Below, piece after piece: positions 41,816 to 50,888 of a stretch of 64,000 nt of DNA (within the stretch, counting starts at the first letter, position 1; each line of letters starts with the position of its first letter). Made by a program: the position numbers and the translations under genes. The DNA lies in NCBI RefSeq assembly GCF_002218085.1, contig NZ_BDUC01000005.1:198448-262447 (forward strand). The letters are read 5' to 3'. The stretch is from Tolypothrix sp. NIES-4075. Its GTDB lineage: Bacteria > Cyanobacteriota > Cyanobacteriia > Cyanobacteriales > Nostocaceae. A model generated the notes under the pieces. That model searched no databases. It was given only the letters and a program-made list of their open reading frames with translations, and was not told the DNA's origin.

Positions 41816-42304
41816 TTATTTTAAAATAGTCCGAGCAGTAGCGATCGCCTCTGACACTTCATCCACTACATAAATATTGTTCGGTGAGATTTTTTGAAAG
41901 AAAACTTTACTTTCTACATCGTCACTCAACAAAATCACTTGCTTGTTTGCTTTTAAAGCTAAAGCAATTTCTGACGCTGTTCCCGCACCCATGCCGCAGG
42001 CAATCAGCAAATTACTCGAAAGTACATTAATATTATTACGAGCATTTCCCATATCAGTAAAAATGGCAATATCAACTGCTTCAGAAATGCCTTTTTTACT
42101 ATCATCGGGAAGAATCCCCAAAACTAAACCATTGGTAGATTTTGCACCCTTACTCGCTGCATCCATCACGCCGACATTTCTACCACCAGTCAGCAAAATC
42201 CATTGTTGTTGGGCTATTAGTTTACCAAGTTCATAAGCATTTTGCAAATCCTTTGCTGTTGCCTTTTCACCGGGTCCCATCACACCAATAATGATTTTTC
42301 GCAT
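41816..42304 (-). CDS. SLOG/TIGR00725-type Rossmann protein (LOG-like)
   Basis: The 162-residue protein has 'IGVMGPGEKAT' at the start, 'LLTGGRNVGVMDAASKGAK' (the GGxxGxM nucleotide loop of the SLOG superfamily) and 'LIACGMGAGTASEIALALK' at the end. The group includes LOG phosphoribohydrolases and nucleotide-sensing proteins, but the canonical LOG PGGxGTxxE motif appears here as GMGAGTASE, so hydrolase activity on cytokinin nucleotides is doubtful. Role: binding or processing of a nucleotide. Unlinked to neighbours. Confidence 0.8.
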   Translation of the reverse strand: MRKIIIGVMGPGEKATAKDLQNAYELGKLIAQQQWILLTGGRNVGVMDAASKGAKSTNGLVLGILPDDSKKGISEAVDIAIFTDMGNARNNINVLSSNLLIACGMGAGTASEIALALKANKQVILLSDDVESKVFFQKISPNNIYVVDEVSEAIATARTILK

Positions 42305-42354
42305 AGGCAGGAATTAAAGCGATCGCACCAACCTAACAACTATCCCCAACGAAC

Positions 42355-42957
42355 TTACCACGCTTCAGCCCAATAAACAATTTCTGAGGCTGAACTATCA
42401 ATCGCTACCCCATAGCTATCTCCATGATTCCATTTAAAGCCTGGGGTTCCTCTGTTTTCTGCATTTAATACCAATATTTCATAAGTGGTAGGAAATGAAT
42501 CTTGGGCATCACTGGTATAAAAGAAAGTTGTCGGCACACCGTTGGGTAAGTTTGCGTGGTCGTTTGTATTACCTCCTCTATATTTGTGCTTTGCAATTTC
42601 TCTGTACTTTAAAAGTACTTTTTTTATCTTTTCTGGACGCTCTTTCATTCTCAGTTGAAAATAACTGCTTTGTTGCGAAAAGCCGGGAGAGTAAGCAAGC
42701 CGCACATTTGTAGCATCCTTCGGTATTTGATTGGGAAAGTGTTTTATTTGTTCTTTATTAGACCAAATTTGATTGCGAATTTCCCCATATCGTGTAGTAT
42801 TAGTTATTGTCTTAGTATCAACTGTATTGTTAGAAGCTTTCCTGAGAAAAAAACTGCCCCCGACAATACCAAGACTGCCAAGGGACAATAAAAATATCAT
42901 GGTGATTTTAACTAGATGTGTAGAACTGTTGGGTCTGTCTGTCAGAAAAAGCTTCAT
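42355..42957 (-). CDS. Hypothetical membrane-anchored protein
   Basis: A 200-residue protein with one N-terminal membrane helix (about 17-39, 'VKITMIFLLSLGSLGIVGGSFFL') and an extracytoplasmic part 'IRNQIWSNKEQIKHFPNQIPKDATNVRLAYSPGFSQQSSYFQLRMK' plus 'DSFPTTYEILVLNAEN...SYGVAIDSSASEIVYWAEAW'. I do not recognise the family. Likely anchored in the plasma membrane. Confidence 0.55.
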   Translation of the reverse strand: MKLFLTDRPNSSTHLVKITMIFLLSLGSLGIVGGSFFLRKASNNTVDTKTITNTTRYGEIRNQIWSNKEQIKHFPNQIPKDATNVRLAYSPGFSQQSSYFQLRMKERPEKIKKVLLKYREIAKHKYRGGNTNDHANLPNGVPTTFFYTSDAQDSFPTTYEILVLNAENRGTPGFKWNHGDSYGVAIDSSASEIVYWAEAW

Positions 42958-43105
42958 CTAATTGAGTGTATTTCAATTTTGCGGTCATACAAACTATTAT
43001 CTAATTCAATAAAATTTTGAATCTAGCGTGAGACATATTTTTTATCATAGTTTAATGACATATCAGAACCCCGACAACTCTTGCAAAGTCAGGGTAAATT
43101 GTTTT

Positions 43106-43432
43106 TTACAAGCGATGCGGACTGAATAAAATTACAATTGTTCCTATTAAGGAAATTGTCACGCCAACTAAATCATACTTGTCTGGTTTTACACCTTCAA
43201 CTAACCATAACCAAACCAAAGATGAGAGAATGTAAATACCGCCATAAGCAGCGTAGACTCTACCAGCGTTTGAAGCATCTATCTTAGTTAGGGTGAAAGC
43301 GAAGATAATTAGAGCTAAGATACCGGGAAGAATTAAAACTGGGCTTTTTCCCAGTCTAAAAGTTGCCCAAAAAGCGTAACAACCAGAGATTTCTCCTAGT
43401 GCAGCAACTATAAATAAGATGAATGTTTGCAT
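43106..43432 (-). CDS. YnfA/UPF0060 family small membrane protein
   Basis: Four membrane helices in 108 residues with the family markers 'AALGEISGCYAFW' (~9-21), 'GRVYAAYGGIYILSSLVWLWLVEGVKPDKYDLVG' and a terminal hydrophobic helix. YnfA proteins belong to the DMT/SMR-like superfamily and have been linked to small-molecule efflux. ATG at 43432 (MQTFILF) is favoured; the upstream in-frame codons read past the hydrophobic start. Confidence 0.9.
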   Translation of the reverse strand: MQTFILFIVAALGEISGCYAFWATFRLGKSPVLILPGILALIIFAFTLTKIDASNAGRVYAAYGGIYILSSLVWLWLVEGVKPDKYDLVGVTISLIGTIVILFSPHRL

Positions 43433-43504
43433 TATTATAAATGACCACAGATGCATAGTTTGTCACTGGCATCTGAGGATAAAATAAATATCTACACTTT
43501 CTAA

Positions 43505-44386
43505 TTAAAAAGACCCAGCAATCATTCCTGCAAGGACAATAAAACCAATCCATACATTTTGTTTAAACATCTCCGCATAAACAAAATTGGGAAGGTCTTT
43601 CTTAATTAATTGAAGATACTGCCAAATCCAGCCAACAGCAGCAATTGCCAGGGTAATCCAAAATGCCAAGTTAAGATGCATTAAGATACCTAGCCAACCA
43701 AGCAAAAAGATGGTTGCAGCAAAGAAAATTCCGATCGCTTGAGGTGCGCGATCGCCAAAAAACAATGCGCTAGAATTAATACCAATACGCCGATCGTCTT
43801 CGCGATCGCTCATCGCGTAAACAGTATCAAATCCTAATGTCCACATCACTGTCGCACCCCAAAGTAACCAAGTTGCTTGAGAGAGGTTTTGCGTCACTGC
43901 ACTCCAGCTAATCAACACACCAAAACCCCAAGCGATGGAAAGCACTAACTGCGGTACGGGAAACACTCTTTTCGCACCCGGATAAAGCAGAATTACGGGC
44001 ACTGCCGCCACACACAACCAAAAAGAAAGCGGGTTAAGATAAAAGGCAAGAACCGCTGCACAAAACATCGCAACGATCGCGATAACAATACCAACTTTTA
44101 TCGAAAGCGCACGAGAAGCAAGAGGACGCAAGCGAGTTCTTTCTACCTGCGGGTCGATGTCGCGATCCCACAAATCATTCACAATGCATCCAGCTGCACT
44201 TGTGGCGAGAGTACCTAAAGCGATTACACCAACTAGCGGTAAAGGTGGTTTTCCTGAAGCTGCCAAAAACACAGCCCAAAGCGCAGGAATCATCAAGATT
44301 AAGCGTCCTTCTGGTTTGTGCCATCGCAATAATCGGATAATCACAAGCCACATTGGTTCGGTGTTGCTTTCTGGTGTCGTCAGCAT
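43505..44386 (-). CDS. 4-hydroxybenzoate polyprenyltransferase (plastoquinone pathway)
   Basis: A UbiA-type integral membrane enzyme that prenylates 4-hydroxybenzoate with solanesyl-PP. Both Asp-rich motifs are visible: 'NDLWDRDIDPQVERTR' and 'YAMSDREDDRRIGINS'; about eight membrane helices span the rest. ATG at 44386 (MLTTPESN) is chosen because the longer reading starts with TTG. It is the ubiA/plqA orthologue expected next to ppx in filamentous cyanobacteria, with ppx divergent. Confidence in the function is high from the motifs and family. Confidence 0.9.
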   Translation of the reverse strand: MLTTPESNTEPMWLVIIRLLRWHKPEGRLILMIPALWAVFLAASGKPPLPLVGVIALGTLATSAAGCIVNDLWDRDIDPQVERTRLRPLASRALSIKVGIVIAIVAMFCAAVLAFYLNPLSFWLCVAAVPVILLYPGAKRVFPVPQLVLSIAWGFGVLISWSAVTQNLSQATWLLWGATVMWTLGFDTVYAMSDREDDRRIGINSSALFFGDRAPQAIGIFFAATIFLLGWLGILMHLNLAFWITLAIAAVGWIWQYLQLIKKDLPNFVYAEMFKQNVWIGFIVLAGMIAGSF

Positions 44387-44460
44387 AGATAGCAAAAATA
44401 ACTAAAAATACGTCAATTCATACATCTTTACATCTATAGAATAGCTTTATTTGCTATTTT

Positions 44461-44567
44461 TGAGGCTCCACACCCTGCCTGACGGAGTATCGGTGGGGAT
44501 TATTGCTTCAACAAGCAACCTTGCCTGGACAGATGACCTTACAATCCGGTTCCGATAAGGTTTTTTG
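44461..44567 (+). ncRNA. Candidate structured RNA with three hairpins and a Rho-independent terminator
   Basis: Between the divergent prenyltransferase and ppx genes: hairpin 1 pairs TCCACACC with GGTGGGGA (one mismatch), hairpin 2 is TTGCTT-CAAC-AAGCAA, hairpin 3 pairs ACCTTA with TAAGGT and runs into TTTTTT (44561). No reading frame is present. It could be a free small RNA or a leader terminated before ppx, 274 bp upstream of the ppx start. Not matched to a known family. Confidence 0.45.
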
Positions 44568-44587
44568 ATGAAAATTATAGATCGCAA

Positions 44588-44654
44588 AGACGCTTGGGAA
44601 TCGCCGTCTTTACAATAATCAGCCCTTTGTAGAGACGGCGATTCCCAAGCGTCT
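44588..44654. repeat. Large inverted repeat (27-bp arms, one mismatch)
   Basis: Arms 44588-44614 and 44628-44654 (beginning AGACGCTTGGGAATCGCC) pair with one mismatch around a 13-base loop. It resembles other TGTAGAGACG-type palindromes in the window (e.g. 30590-30640) and is probably a repeat element. Confidence 0.7.
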
Positions 44655-44840
44655 CTTGCCTTAACTTTGCGCTTTACTTTAAGTAAAATAAATAAGGTAT
44701 CTCTATGAGCATGTGTTGAGCATTAAAATTAACTATAAAATCATGCTCAAAATAATTATCAGTTTGTGCATTTAGGGTATTTAAGCATCTATTGAGCACA
44801 AAAAAGGAATTCAAACTCAAAAGTATTGAAAATACGAAAT

Positions 44841-46490
44841 ATGGGACTTAATTTAGTTTCAGCTAGCTGGGAGAGTACTCCAACTCAAACAGTTGAACAA
44901 CACCGGATTATTGCTGCGATTGACTTAGGGACAAATTCTCTGCATATGGTAATTGTGCAGATTGAACCAACATTACCAGCTTTTAGCATTATTGCTAAAG
45001 AAAAAGAAACTGTGAGATTGGGCGATCGCAATACTAAAACTGGAGAACTTAAACCAGAGATAATGGAAAAAGCGATCGCTGCCTTGGGACGCTTTCAAGA
45101 AGTTGCCAAAACTCTCAATGCGGAAACAATCATTGCGGTAGCAACTAGCGCTGTGCGGGAAGCTCCCAACGGTAAAGATTTTTTGCAAAGAATAAAAGAT
45201 GAGTTGAATTTAAACGTTAACTTGATTTCTGGTCAAGAAGAAGCGCGACGCATATACTTGGGTGTACTGTCGGGGATGGAATTTAATGACCAGCCTCACA
45301 TTATTATTGATATTGGCGGCGGTTCTACAGAAATAATTTTAGGCGATAGTCACCAAGCGCGAGTTCTTACTAGTACTAAAGTGGGTGCAGTGCGACTAAC
45401 AAGCGAATTAATTACTACCGACCCTATCAGTAACAGCGAGTTTCAGTACTTGCAAGCTTACGCACGCGGTACACTCGAACGTTCTGTAGAAGAAGTGCAA
45501 GCGAACATCGAGATGGGAGAAAGTCCCCGTTTGGTAGGAACTGCCGGCACAATTGAAACTTTAGCGCTAATCCACGCACGGGAAAAGTCCGGTTCTGTCC
45601 CAGCAACACTCAACCGCTACGAGTTCACTTTAAAAGATTTGCGCGAGTTGGTCAATCGCTTGCGGAAACTGAATTACTCAGAACGGGCAGAGATTCCAGG
45701 AATGCCAGATAGACGGTCAGAAGTGATACTTGCGGGAGCCGTAATATTACAGGAAGCGATGATTCTTTTGGGCGTTGAATCGCTGACAGTGTGCGAGCGA
45801 TCGCTGCGGGAAGGTGTGATTGTAGACTGGATGTTGACCCACGGCTTGATTGAAGATAAACTGCGATATCAAAGTTCGGTGAGAGAAAGGAGTGTTATCA
45901 AACAAGCGAAAAAGTACAACGTTAACTTAGAACATAGCGATCGCGTTGCCAAATTTGCCCTCTCGTTATTTAACCAAACTCAAGGTAAATTACACAACTG
46001 GGGTGCAGAAGAAAGAGAATTATTATGGGCAGCGACGATTTTACACAATTGCGGTCATTATGTCAGCCATAATGCTCACCACAAGCACTCTTACTATCTA
46101 ATTCGCAATGGTGAGTTACTCGGTTATACAGAAACAGAAATAGAAATCATTGCTAATTTAGCGCGTTATCATCGCAAATCGGCACCGAAGAAAAAGCATG
46201 AAAATTACGCCAATCTACTGCACAAAGAAGACAGGCAAATTGTCAGCAAATTGAGTGCTTTTGTTAGATTAGCAGTTGCCCTAGATAGAAGACAAATTGG
46301 TGCGATCGCACGAGTGCAGTGTGAATACAATCCAGATTCTCAGGAATTACAACTGCATATCTTTCCATCTCATCCTGATGACGACTGCGCTTTAGAACTC
46401 TGGAGTGTGGATTTGAAAAAAGAGGTGTTTGAGGCAGAATTTCAGTTGAAATTAGTAGCTACTTTGGAAAGTGCTGTTACAGTTAGCTAG
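44841..46490 (+). CDS. ppx: Exopolyphosphatase (Ppx/GppA) with C-terminal HD-like domain
   Basis: Hydrolyses polyphosphate from the ends, releasing Pi. The ~549-residue protein has the ASKHA ATPase-like signature 'AIDLGTNSLHMVIVQIEP', 'AVATSAVREAPNGKDFLQRI', 'ISGQEEARRIYLGVLSG', 'IDIGGGSTEIILG' and 'GTAGTIETLALIH', then an HD-type domain ('ATILHNCGHYVSHNAHHKHSYYLI', 'ANLARYHRKSAPKKKH'). ATG at 44841 (MGLNLVS) is preferred over the upstream TTG. Expression may be modulated by the candidate RNA upstream; this is inferred. Confidence 0.93.
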   Translation: MGLNLVSASWESTPTQTVEQHRIIAAIDLGTNSLHMVIVQIEPTLPAFSIIAKEKETVRLGDRNTKTGELKPEIMEKAIAALGRFQEVAKTLNAETIIAVATSAVREAPNGKDFLQRIKDELNLNVNLISGQEEARRIYLGVLSGMEFNDQPHIIIDIGGGSTEIILGDSHQARVLTSTKVGAVRLTSELITTDPISNSEFQYLQAYARGTLERSVEEVQANIEMGESPRLVGTAGTIETLALIHAREKSGSVPATLNRYEFTLKDLRELVNRLRKLNYSERAEIPGMPDRRSEVILAGAVILQEAMILLGVESLTVCERSLREGVIVDWMLTHGLIEDKLRYQSSVRERSVIKQAKKYNVNLEHSDRVAKFALSLFNQTQGKLHNWGAEERELLWAATILHNCGHYVSHNAHHKHSYYLIRNGELLGYTETEIEIIANLARYHRKSAPKKKHENYANLLHKEDRQIVSKLSAFVRLAVALDRRQIGAIARVQCEYNPDSQELQLHIFPSHPDDDCALELWSVDLKKEVFEAEFQLKLVATLESAVTVS

Positions 46491-46602
46491 AAACGTAGTG
46501 AAAAAGAGGGGTAAAGGGTAAAGGAAAAAAGGGAAAGGGGGAAGAAGTAATTTTAGACATTTTTACTAATTTTAAACAACTCTGCCCCTTTACCCAATCA
46601 TA

Positions 46603-46830
46603 GGCAGATGCTCCACGCAGGTGATCCCCAAGACCCTTACGGGTACTATAAGAGAACCCCTTCGGGGAACGGCAGTCCCCCATCGATCAGGGAGACCACC
46701 CTTCTCGATTCGGGGAGACGCTCCTGCGTCGAAGATCGCTTCGCTAACGCCACTTTGCTGTTTCAAAGGAGACCTTAAGAGGTGCAAGTGGACTCACCAA
46801 GATGGGGGCTGCCTCACCGCACTGCCTCCC
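46603..46830 (-). repeat. Second copy of the GGCAGTGC/GCATCTGCC repeat element (with extra internal segment)
   Basis: Read on the minus strand it begins GGGAGGCAGTGCGGTGAGGC and ends GGAGCATCTGCC as in the copy at 24838. About 95 bp of additional palindromic sequence (GCGTCTCCCC, CGCAGGAGCG) sits between the first module and the shared GATCGATGGGGGACTGCCG module. Confidence 0.75.
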
Positions 46831-46903
46831 CTTTAACCTTTGACCCAAATTAAAAAACCCCTTTCCCCCTTCCCCCTCCTCGGTAGACTCCATAGCATGA
46901 TAA

Positions 46904-47013
46904 CCTGAGAAAACGCTGAGTTTTAACTGAATTTATTGCCAGGATAAATTCATGAAAATCATGGTTTGCTTCTCAGATGAGCTTCAGTAGTAACTGAGAT
47001 GCTTTGAGAAGTC
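46904..47013 (+). promoter_or_regulatory. Upstream leader shared with the DUF4079 gene; 11-bp spaced direct repeats
   Basis: About 110 bp upstream of the secreted protein gene align with 49823-49932 upstream of the DUF4079 gene (CCTGAGAA..GCTGAG, ATAAATTCA, CAGATGAG.TTCAGTA, TGAGATGCTTT). Within it CTCAG (46972) and TTCAG (46983) start 11 bases apart, as for tandem sites of OmpR/PhoB-family regulators. Identification of the regulator is not possible. Confidence 0.5.
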
Positions 47014-47043
47014 GAAGGATAACTCAAAAACGAGGAGTAACTC

Positions 47044-47424
47044 ATGAAACTTACATCTGTACTTGCAAGTGCTGCCCTAGTTAGCTTTTTCACATTTTCG
47101 TCGGACGTTCCCTTAAAGGTAATTAATCCTTCACTAGCTCAAGTATCGGCTCAAGAGACGAATGGTACTACAAACTTGACTGTTGACCAAAAGATTGCAG
47201 CGATCACCGCAAATAAGGGTAAGCCTGAGAGTGCCCAGATGATGCGGGAATACTTTCCGAAAGAGCTTTCGCCGATCGGTATTCAACCAGGTGGTGCAGG
47301 TATGGTAGTTAACCTTTATAGCAAAACTAGTAATGTAACGTTCTCTTTATGTACAAACTTCGATGTAGTTGTAGCGGTAAAGAAAGGTAAAGTGACTAAG
47401 TTCCCAGCCAATGAAGTAAAGTAA
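47044..47424 (+). CDS. Small secreted hypothetical protein
   Basis: 126 residues with a signal peptide (MKLTSVLASAALVSFFTFSS) and a mature part 'KIAAITANKGKPESAQMMREYFPKELSPIGIQPGGAGMVVNLYSKTSNVTFSLCTNFDVVVAVKKGKV'. No domain recognised. The start is ATG at 47044 after GGAGTAACTC. Its leader is a paralogue of that before DUF4079, and the cellulose-synthase-like gene lies between them, so the three could form a co-regulated set; envelope or matrix role is a guess. Confidence 0.65.
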   Translation: MKLTSVLASAALVSFFTFSSDVPLKVINPSLAQVSAQETNGTTNLTVDQKIAAITANKGKPESAQMMREYFPKELSPIGIQPGGAGMVVNLYSKTSNVTFSLCTNFDVVVAVKKGKVTKFPANEVK

Positions 47425-47514
47425 ATCGAATGATTATTTTACCAGCAATGGTGTAACATTTGAACTAAGAATTCACTAGTTTTTAAGAGGCTCGATCGCC
47501 AAAACTAATAAATC

Positions 47515-49800
47515 ATGAAAATGTCCAAAATTGGTGCCGGGCGTTTGGAGATTCCCTCCAAACCAGTGATGCGTCCCCAATGGGCATCTTTAATAATGCT
47601 CTTAGCGATCGCTATATCTGCTGCAATAGTAGCGGGGTGGTTTGCAGGGGAAGGCACTATCACTAATATTTTTGCACAGATAAACGTCCTGCAAGCTTCG
47701 CCACCAATGTGGCTGCAAGTGCCGATGGTAGCAGGAGAATATCTGCTTGCCCCGACTGTTATTTTACTAGCGATCGCCTTAGTAACTATGAAAATTTCCC
47801 CACTACCTCGCACTTGGTCGCGATTTCTAGTGGTGGGAATTCTGTTGCTGTTGACTATCCGATATATTGTTTGGCGATCGCTTTCCACTCTCAACCTGAG
47901 CAACCCGGTAAATGGTACCTTCAGTTTGGCTTTGTTTTTCTTAGAAATGCTGATGCTCAGTAGTGGTTTGATTCAGATGTTTTTGATGCTGAAACACAAA
48001 GAGCGTCCTTGGGAAGCAGACCAAAAAGCAGTTGCTGTAATAGAAGGCACTTTCACGCCGAGTGTAGATATCTTAATACCGACTTACAACGAACCGACTT
48101 TTATTTTGCAGCGGACAATCATCGGTTGTCAAGCTCTCAACTACCCGAACAAAAAAGTCTATTTGTTAGATGATACCAAACGGAAAGAAGTGGAGGCGCT
48201 GGCTTTAGAGTTGGGTTGTGAGTACATGACGCGCTCTGATAATCGTCACGCCAAAGCCGGAAATTTGAATCAGGCTCTAGCTCGTACTGATGGGGATTTA
48301 ATTGTCGTTTTTGATGCTGATTTTGTCCCCACGGAAAATTTTCTCACCCGCACCGTTGGCTTTTTTCAAGATGAACAAATTGCCTTGGTGCAGACTCCGC
48401 AAAGCTTTTACAACTTCGATCCCATTGCCCGCAATCTAGGGTTAGAGAACATTCTCACACCCGAAGAAGAAGTATTTTACCGCCAAATTCAACCGCTTCG
48501 CAATAGTGCAGGCAGTGTAATTTGCGCTGGTACTTCTTTTGTGGTGCGGCGAAGTGCGTTAAAATCAATTGGCGGTTTTGTTACCGACTCTCTCAGCGAA
48601 GATTACTTTACCGGCATTCGACTTTCAGCTCAAGGCTATCGCTTAGTTTACTTAGATGAAAAATTGAGTGCAGGTTTGGCAGCTGACAACATGGCAGATC
48701 AAGCAACTCAACGTCTGCGTTGGGCGCAAGGTACACTCCAAGCATTTTTCATTGAGGCAAATCCCCTCACCATTCGCGGATTGCGACCTTGGCAACGACT
48801 AGCGCATTTAGAAGGATTGCTACACTGGTTTACGAGTATTGCTCGTGTCGGTTTTTTGATTGCACCTTTAGCATATTCGTTTTTGGGAGCGATCCCGATT
48901 AAAGCAAGTCCCAAAGAAGTGCTGTATTTCTTTTTGCCTTACTATGTGGTGCAATTATCAGTATTTTCTTGGTTGAATTACCGCAGCCGTTCGGCATTAT
49001 TGTCAGATATATACTCAGTTGTGCTGACATTTCCCCTTGCATGGACGGTAATTCAAGTCATGCTGAATCCGTTTTCTCGTGGTTTTCAGGTGACACCAAA
49101 GGGAACTGCAAGCGATCGCTTCTCTTTCAACTGGAAACTAGCCTTACCTTTGATTGTATTATTTATCACGTCAGCCGTCAGTTTCTGGCGCAACTTGGGG
49201 ATGTTTATGCTCAAAGGTGCTTGGCAGACAATGCCCTTAGAAGCTGCCCAACAAGTTAAGGGACTCGGTTTAGGTTGGTTGTGGAGCGTTTATAATCTGG
49301 TAGTGCTTGCCGTTGCCTTGTTAGTCTTGCTGGATATTCCCAAACCTGACCCCTACGCTTGGTTTGATTTGCGTCGCACGGTGCGCTTAGATATAAAAAA
49401 TTACACTGAAAATGTGTCACTGTGGGGGATAACCACAAAGATTTCCGAAATAGGAGCGGAAATTGCCTTAACACAAGCGGGTTTGCCGGAAATCAAACCA
49501 GGAGAAATCTTACCCGTGACTGTGGAAATTCTAGAGGCAAAATTAACCTTGCAAGGTATTGTTACGCAAACTAGCCTTCAAGAAGGATTTCCCACAGTTC
49601 GAGTCATGTTTGAACAGGTAAACCTGACTCAACATCGTTGCTTAGTAAAAATGCTGTTCTGTCGTCCTGGTCAGTGGCGGCGCTCATTGACACCCGGAGA
49701 GTTACAATCTTTATTGCTACTATTTAAAGTTTTGTTCAAACCAAGAGCGTTATTTGGTCGCAAAGCTGATATAAGTGCGATCGCACTTGTGAAAGGCTGA
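47515..49800 (+). CDS. Cellulose synthase-like family 2 glycosyltransferase with PilZ-like C-terminus
   Basis: A 761-residue processive GT2: N-terminal membrane helices, then 'VDILIPTYNEP', 'LLDDTKRKEVEALA', the catalytic 'VFDADFVPTENF' (DxD), 'SLSEDYFTGI' (the TED-equivalent) and 'QRLRWAQGTLQ' (QxxRW). Further membrane helices follow. The C-terminal ~140 residues contain RRTVR and 'SEIGAEI', the RxxxR and xSxxG of a PilZ domain, so activation by c-di-GMP is plausible. It would make a beta-glucan exported by the enzyme itself. In cyanobacteria such genes support sheath or aggregation cellulose. Confidence 0.92.
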   Translation: MKMSKIGAGRLEIPSKPVMRPQWASLIMLLAIAISAAIVAGWFAGEGTITNIFAQINVLQASPPMWLQVPMVAGEYLLAPTVILLAIALVTMKISPLPRTWSRFLVVGILLLLTIRYIVWRSLSTLNLSNPVNGTFSLALFFLEMLMLSSGLIQMFLMLKHKERPWEADQKAVAVIEGTFTPSVDILIPTYNEPTFILQRTIIGCQALNYPNKKVYLLDDTKRKEVEALALELGCEYMTRSDNRHAKAGNLNQALARTDGDLIVVFDADFVPTENFLTRTVGFFQDEQIALVQTPQSFYNFDPIARNLGLENILTPEEEVFYRQIQPLRNSAGSVICAGTSFVVRRSALKSIGGFVTDSLSEDYFTGIRLSAQGYRLVYLDEKLSAGLAADNMADQATQRLRWAQGTLQAFFIEANPLTIRGLRPWQRLAHLEGLLHWFTSIARVGFLIAPLAYSFLGAIPIKASPKEVLYFFLPYYVVQLSVFSWLNYRSRSALLSDIYSVVLTFPLAWTVIQVMLNPFSRGFQVTPKGTASDRFSFNWKLALPLIVLFITSAVSFWRNLGMFMLKGAWQTMPLEAAQQVKGLGLGWLWSVYNLVVLAVALLVLLDIPKPDPYAWFDLRRTVRLDIKNYTENVSLWGITTKISEIGAEIALTQAGLPEIKPGEILPVTVEILEAKLTLQGIVTQTSLQEGFPTVRVMFEQVNLTQHRCLVKMLFCRPGQWRRSLTPGELQSLLLLFKVLFKPRALFGRKADISAIALVKG

Positions 49801-49822
49801 TGAAAGTAGTAGCGCACACTTT

Positions 49823-49932
49823 CCTGAGAATATGCTGAGTAGAAACTAAATTTTTTTTCCAGATAAATTCAGAAGAAGAAAGGGTTTAGTTTCAGATGAG
49901 TTTCAGTACCAATTGAGATGCTTTATTTAGTC
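49823..49932 (+). promoter_or_regulatory. Upstream leader of DUF4079 gene, paralogue of 46904-47013
   Basis: Aligns with the leader of the secreted-protein gene over ~110 bp. TTCAG at 49891 and 49902 are 11 bases apart. The two leaders differ mostly by substitutions and short indels. Confidence 0.5.
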
Positions 49933-49964
49933 ACAAAAGCACTATAGTCCTCCAGAGGTCTGAT

Positions 49965-50699
49965 ATGGAATTAAAAGATGTGATTTTGCTGTTACATCCA
50001 GTGTTCGCTGTATTGGTCGTTTTTCCTTTAGTCGGTATAGTCGTCAACCGCGCTTTGCAAGTTCGTCAGCGACGCTTGCAAACTGCAACAGACGGTAAGA
50101 GTAAAATTCCCCCAGTTGTCGGACAGGAACATGTTAAGTTAGGACGCGCTTTGACAGGATCGGTTGTTGTCGTTGTTTTACTAGCGTTGGGTTTCGATAT
50201 ATTTGGCAACATCTTAGAAAAACAACTTTGGACAAAAGCACCATTTCAAGTTATCTTGGTTGCCTTGTTTTTTGTCGCGACGATCGCTTCATTGGCTCTA
50301 CTTTATAAAGCAGGCGATCGGAAGTGGCGGGCGATTTTTGCTACCCTTAGTGGAATGGCTTTAGTAGTGCTTGGTTGTCAGGATGGTATCTATCGTAAAA
50401 CTGACCAATGGTATTTTTCTCACTACTATTACGGTATTGCTGTTGCTTTGTTGATGATTTTCTCTTTGGCAATTTTACCAGATATCTATAAGGATAAAAC
50501 AAATCGCTGGCGTAATATTCACATCGCTTTAAATACTTTAGCTCTGTTACTGTTTCTCGGACAAGCAATTACAGGACCGCTGGGATTATTAGAAGTTCCT
50601 TTGAGTTGGCAAGAATCCTATGTTCAAAAGCTTTACGAGCAACAGTGCAATGTTAAACCCTGTACAATCCAAGCACCAAATGTGCCTAAAAAGCCTTAA
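49965..50699 (+). CDS. DUF4079 family membrane protein
   Basis: A 244-residue membrane protein with about six helices. 'MELKDVILLLHPVFAVLVVFPLVGI' and 'GRALTGSVVVVVLLALGFDIFGNI' plus 'RKTDQWYFSHYYYGIAVALLMIFSL' and 'WRNIHIALNTLALLLFLGQAITGPLGLLE' correspond to DUF4079, a cytochrome b561-like cyanobacterial family with conserved His (His-containing 'LHP', 'SHYYYG', 'NIHIALN'). Haem binding is suggested by these histidines; unverified. The final 20 residues carry two Cys. Confidence 0.85.
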   Translation: MELKDVILLLHPVFAVLVVFPLVGIVVNRALQVRQRRLQTATDGKSKIPPVVGQEHVKLGRALTGSVVVVVLLALGFDIFGNILEKQLWTKAPFQVILVALFFVATIASLALLYKAGDRKWRAIFATLSGMALVVLGCQDGIYRKTDQWYFSHYYYGIAVALLMIFSLAILPDIYKDKTNRWRNIHIALNTLALLLFLGQAITGPLGLLEVPLSWQESYVQKLYEQQCNVKPCTIQAPNVPKKP

Positions 50700-50888
50700 A
50701 AAAGTCATATCATAACCGTTGAATTACCGATAATAAAACATGTTTGTAGTAAGGACTGAAGTCCTTATCTTACCCAAACTCATAATATAAGAGAGGACGC
50801 TCATTCCTGACTGCAAACTTATTAAAGATAGATATTCGCTGATTTATTTACTTTTTGGTGTGATAGGCGATCGCGCTCAAGTTAAAAT

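Noticed and set aside
41943..42236. Plus-strand frame opposite the SLOG gene
   Set aside because: The minus strand has clear family motifs; this is its shadow.
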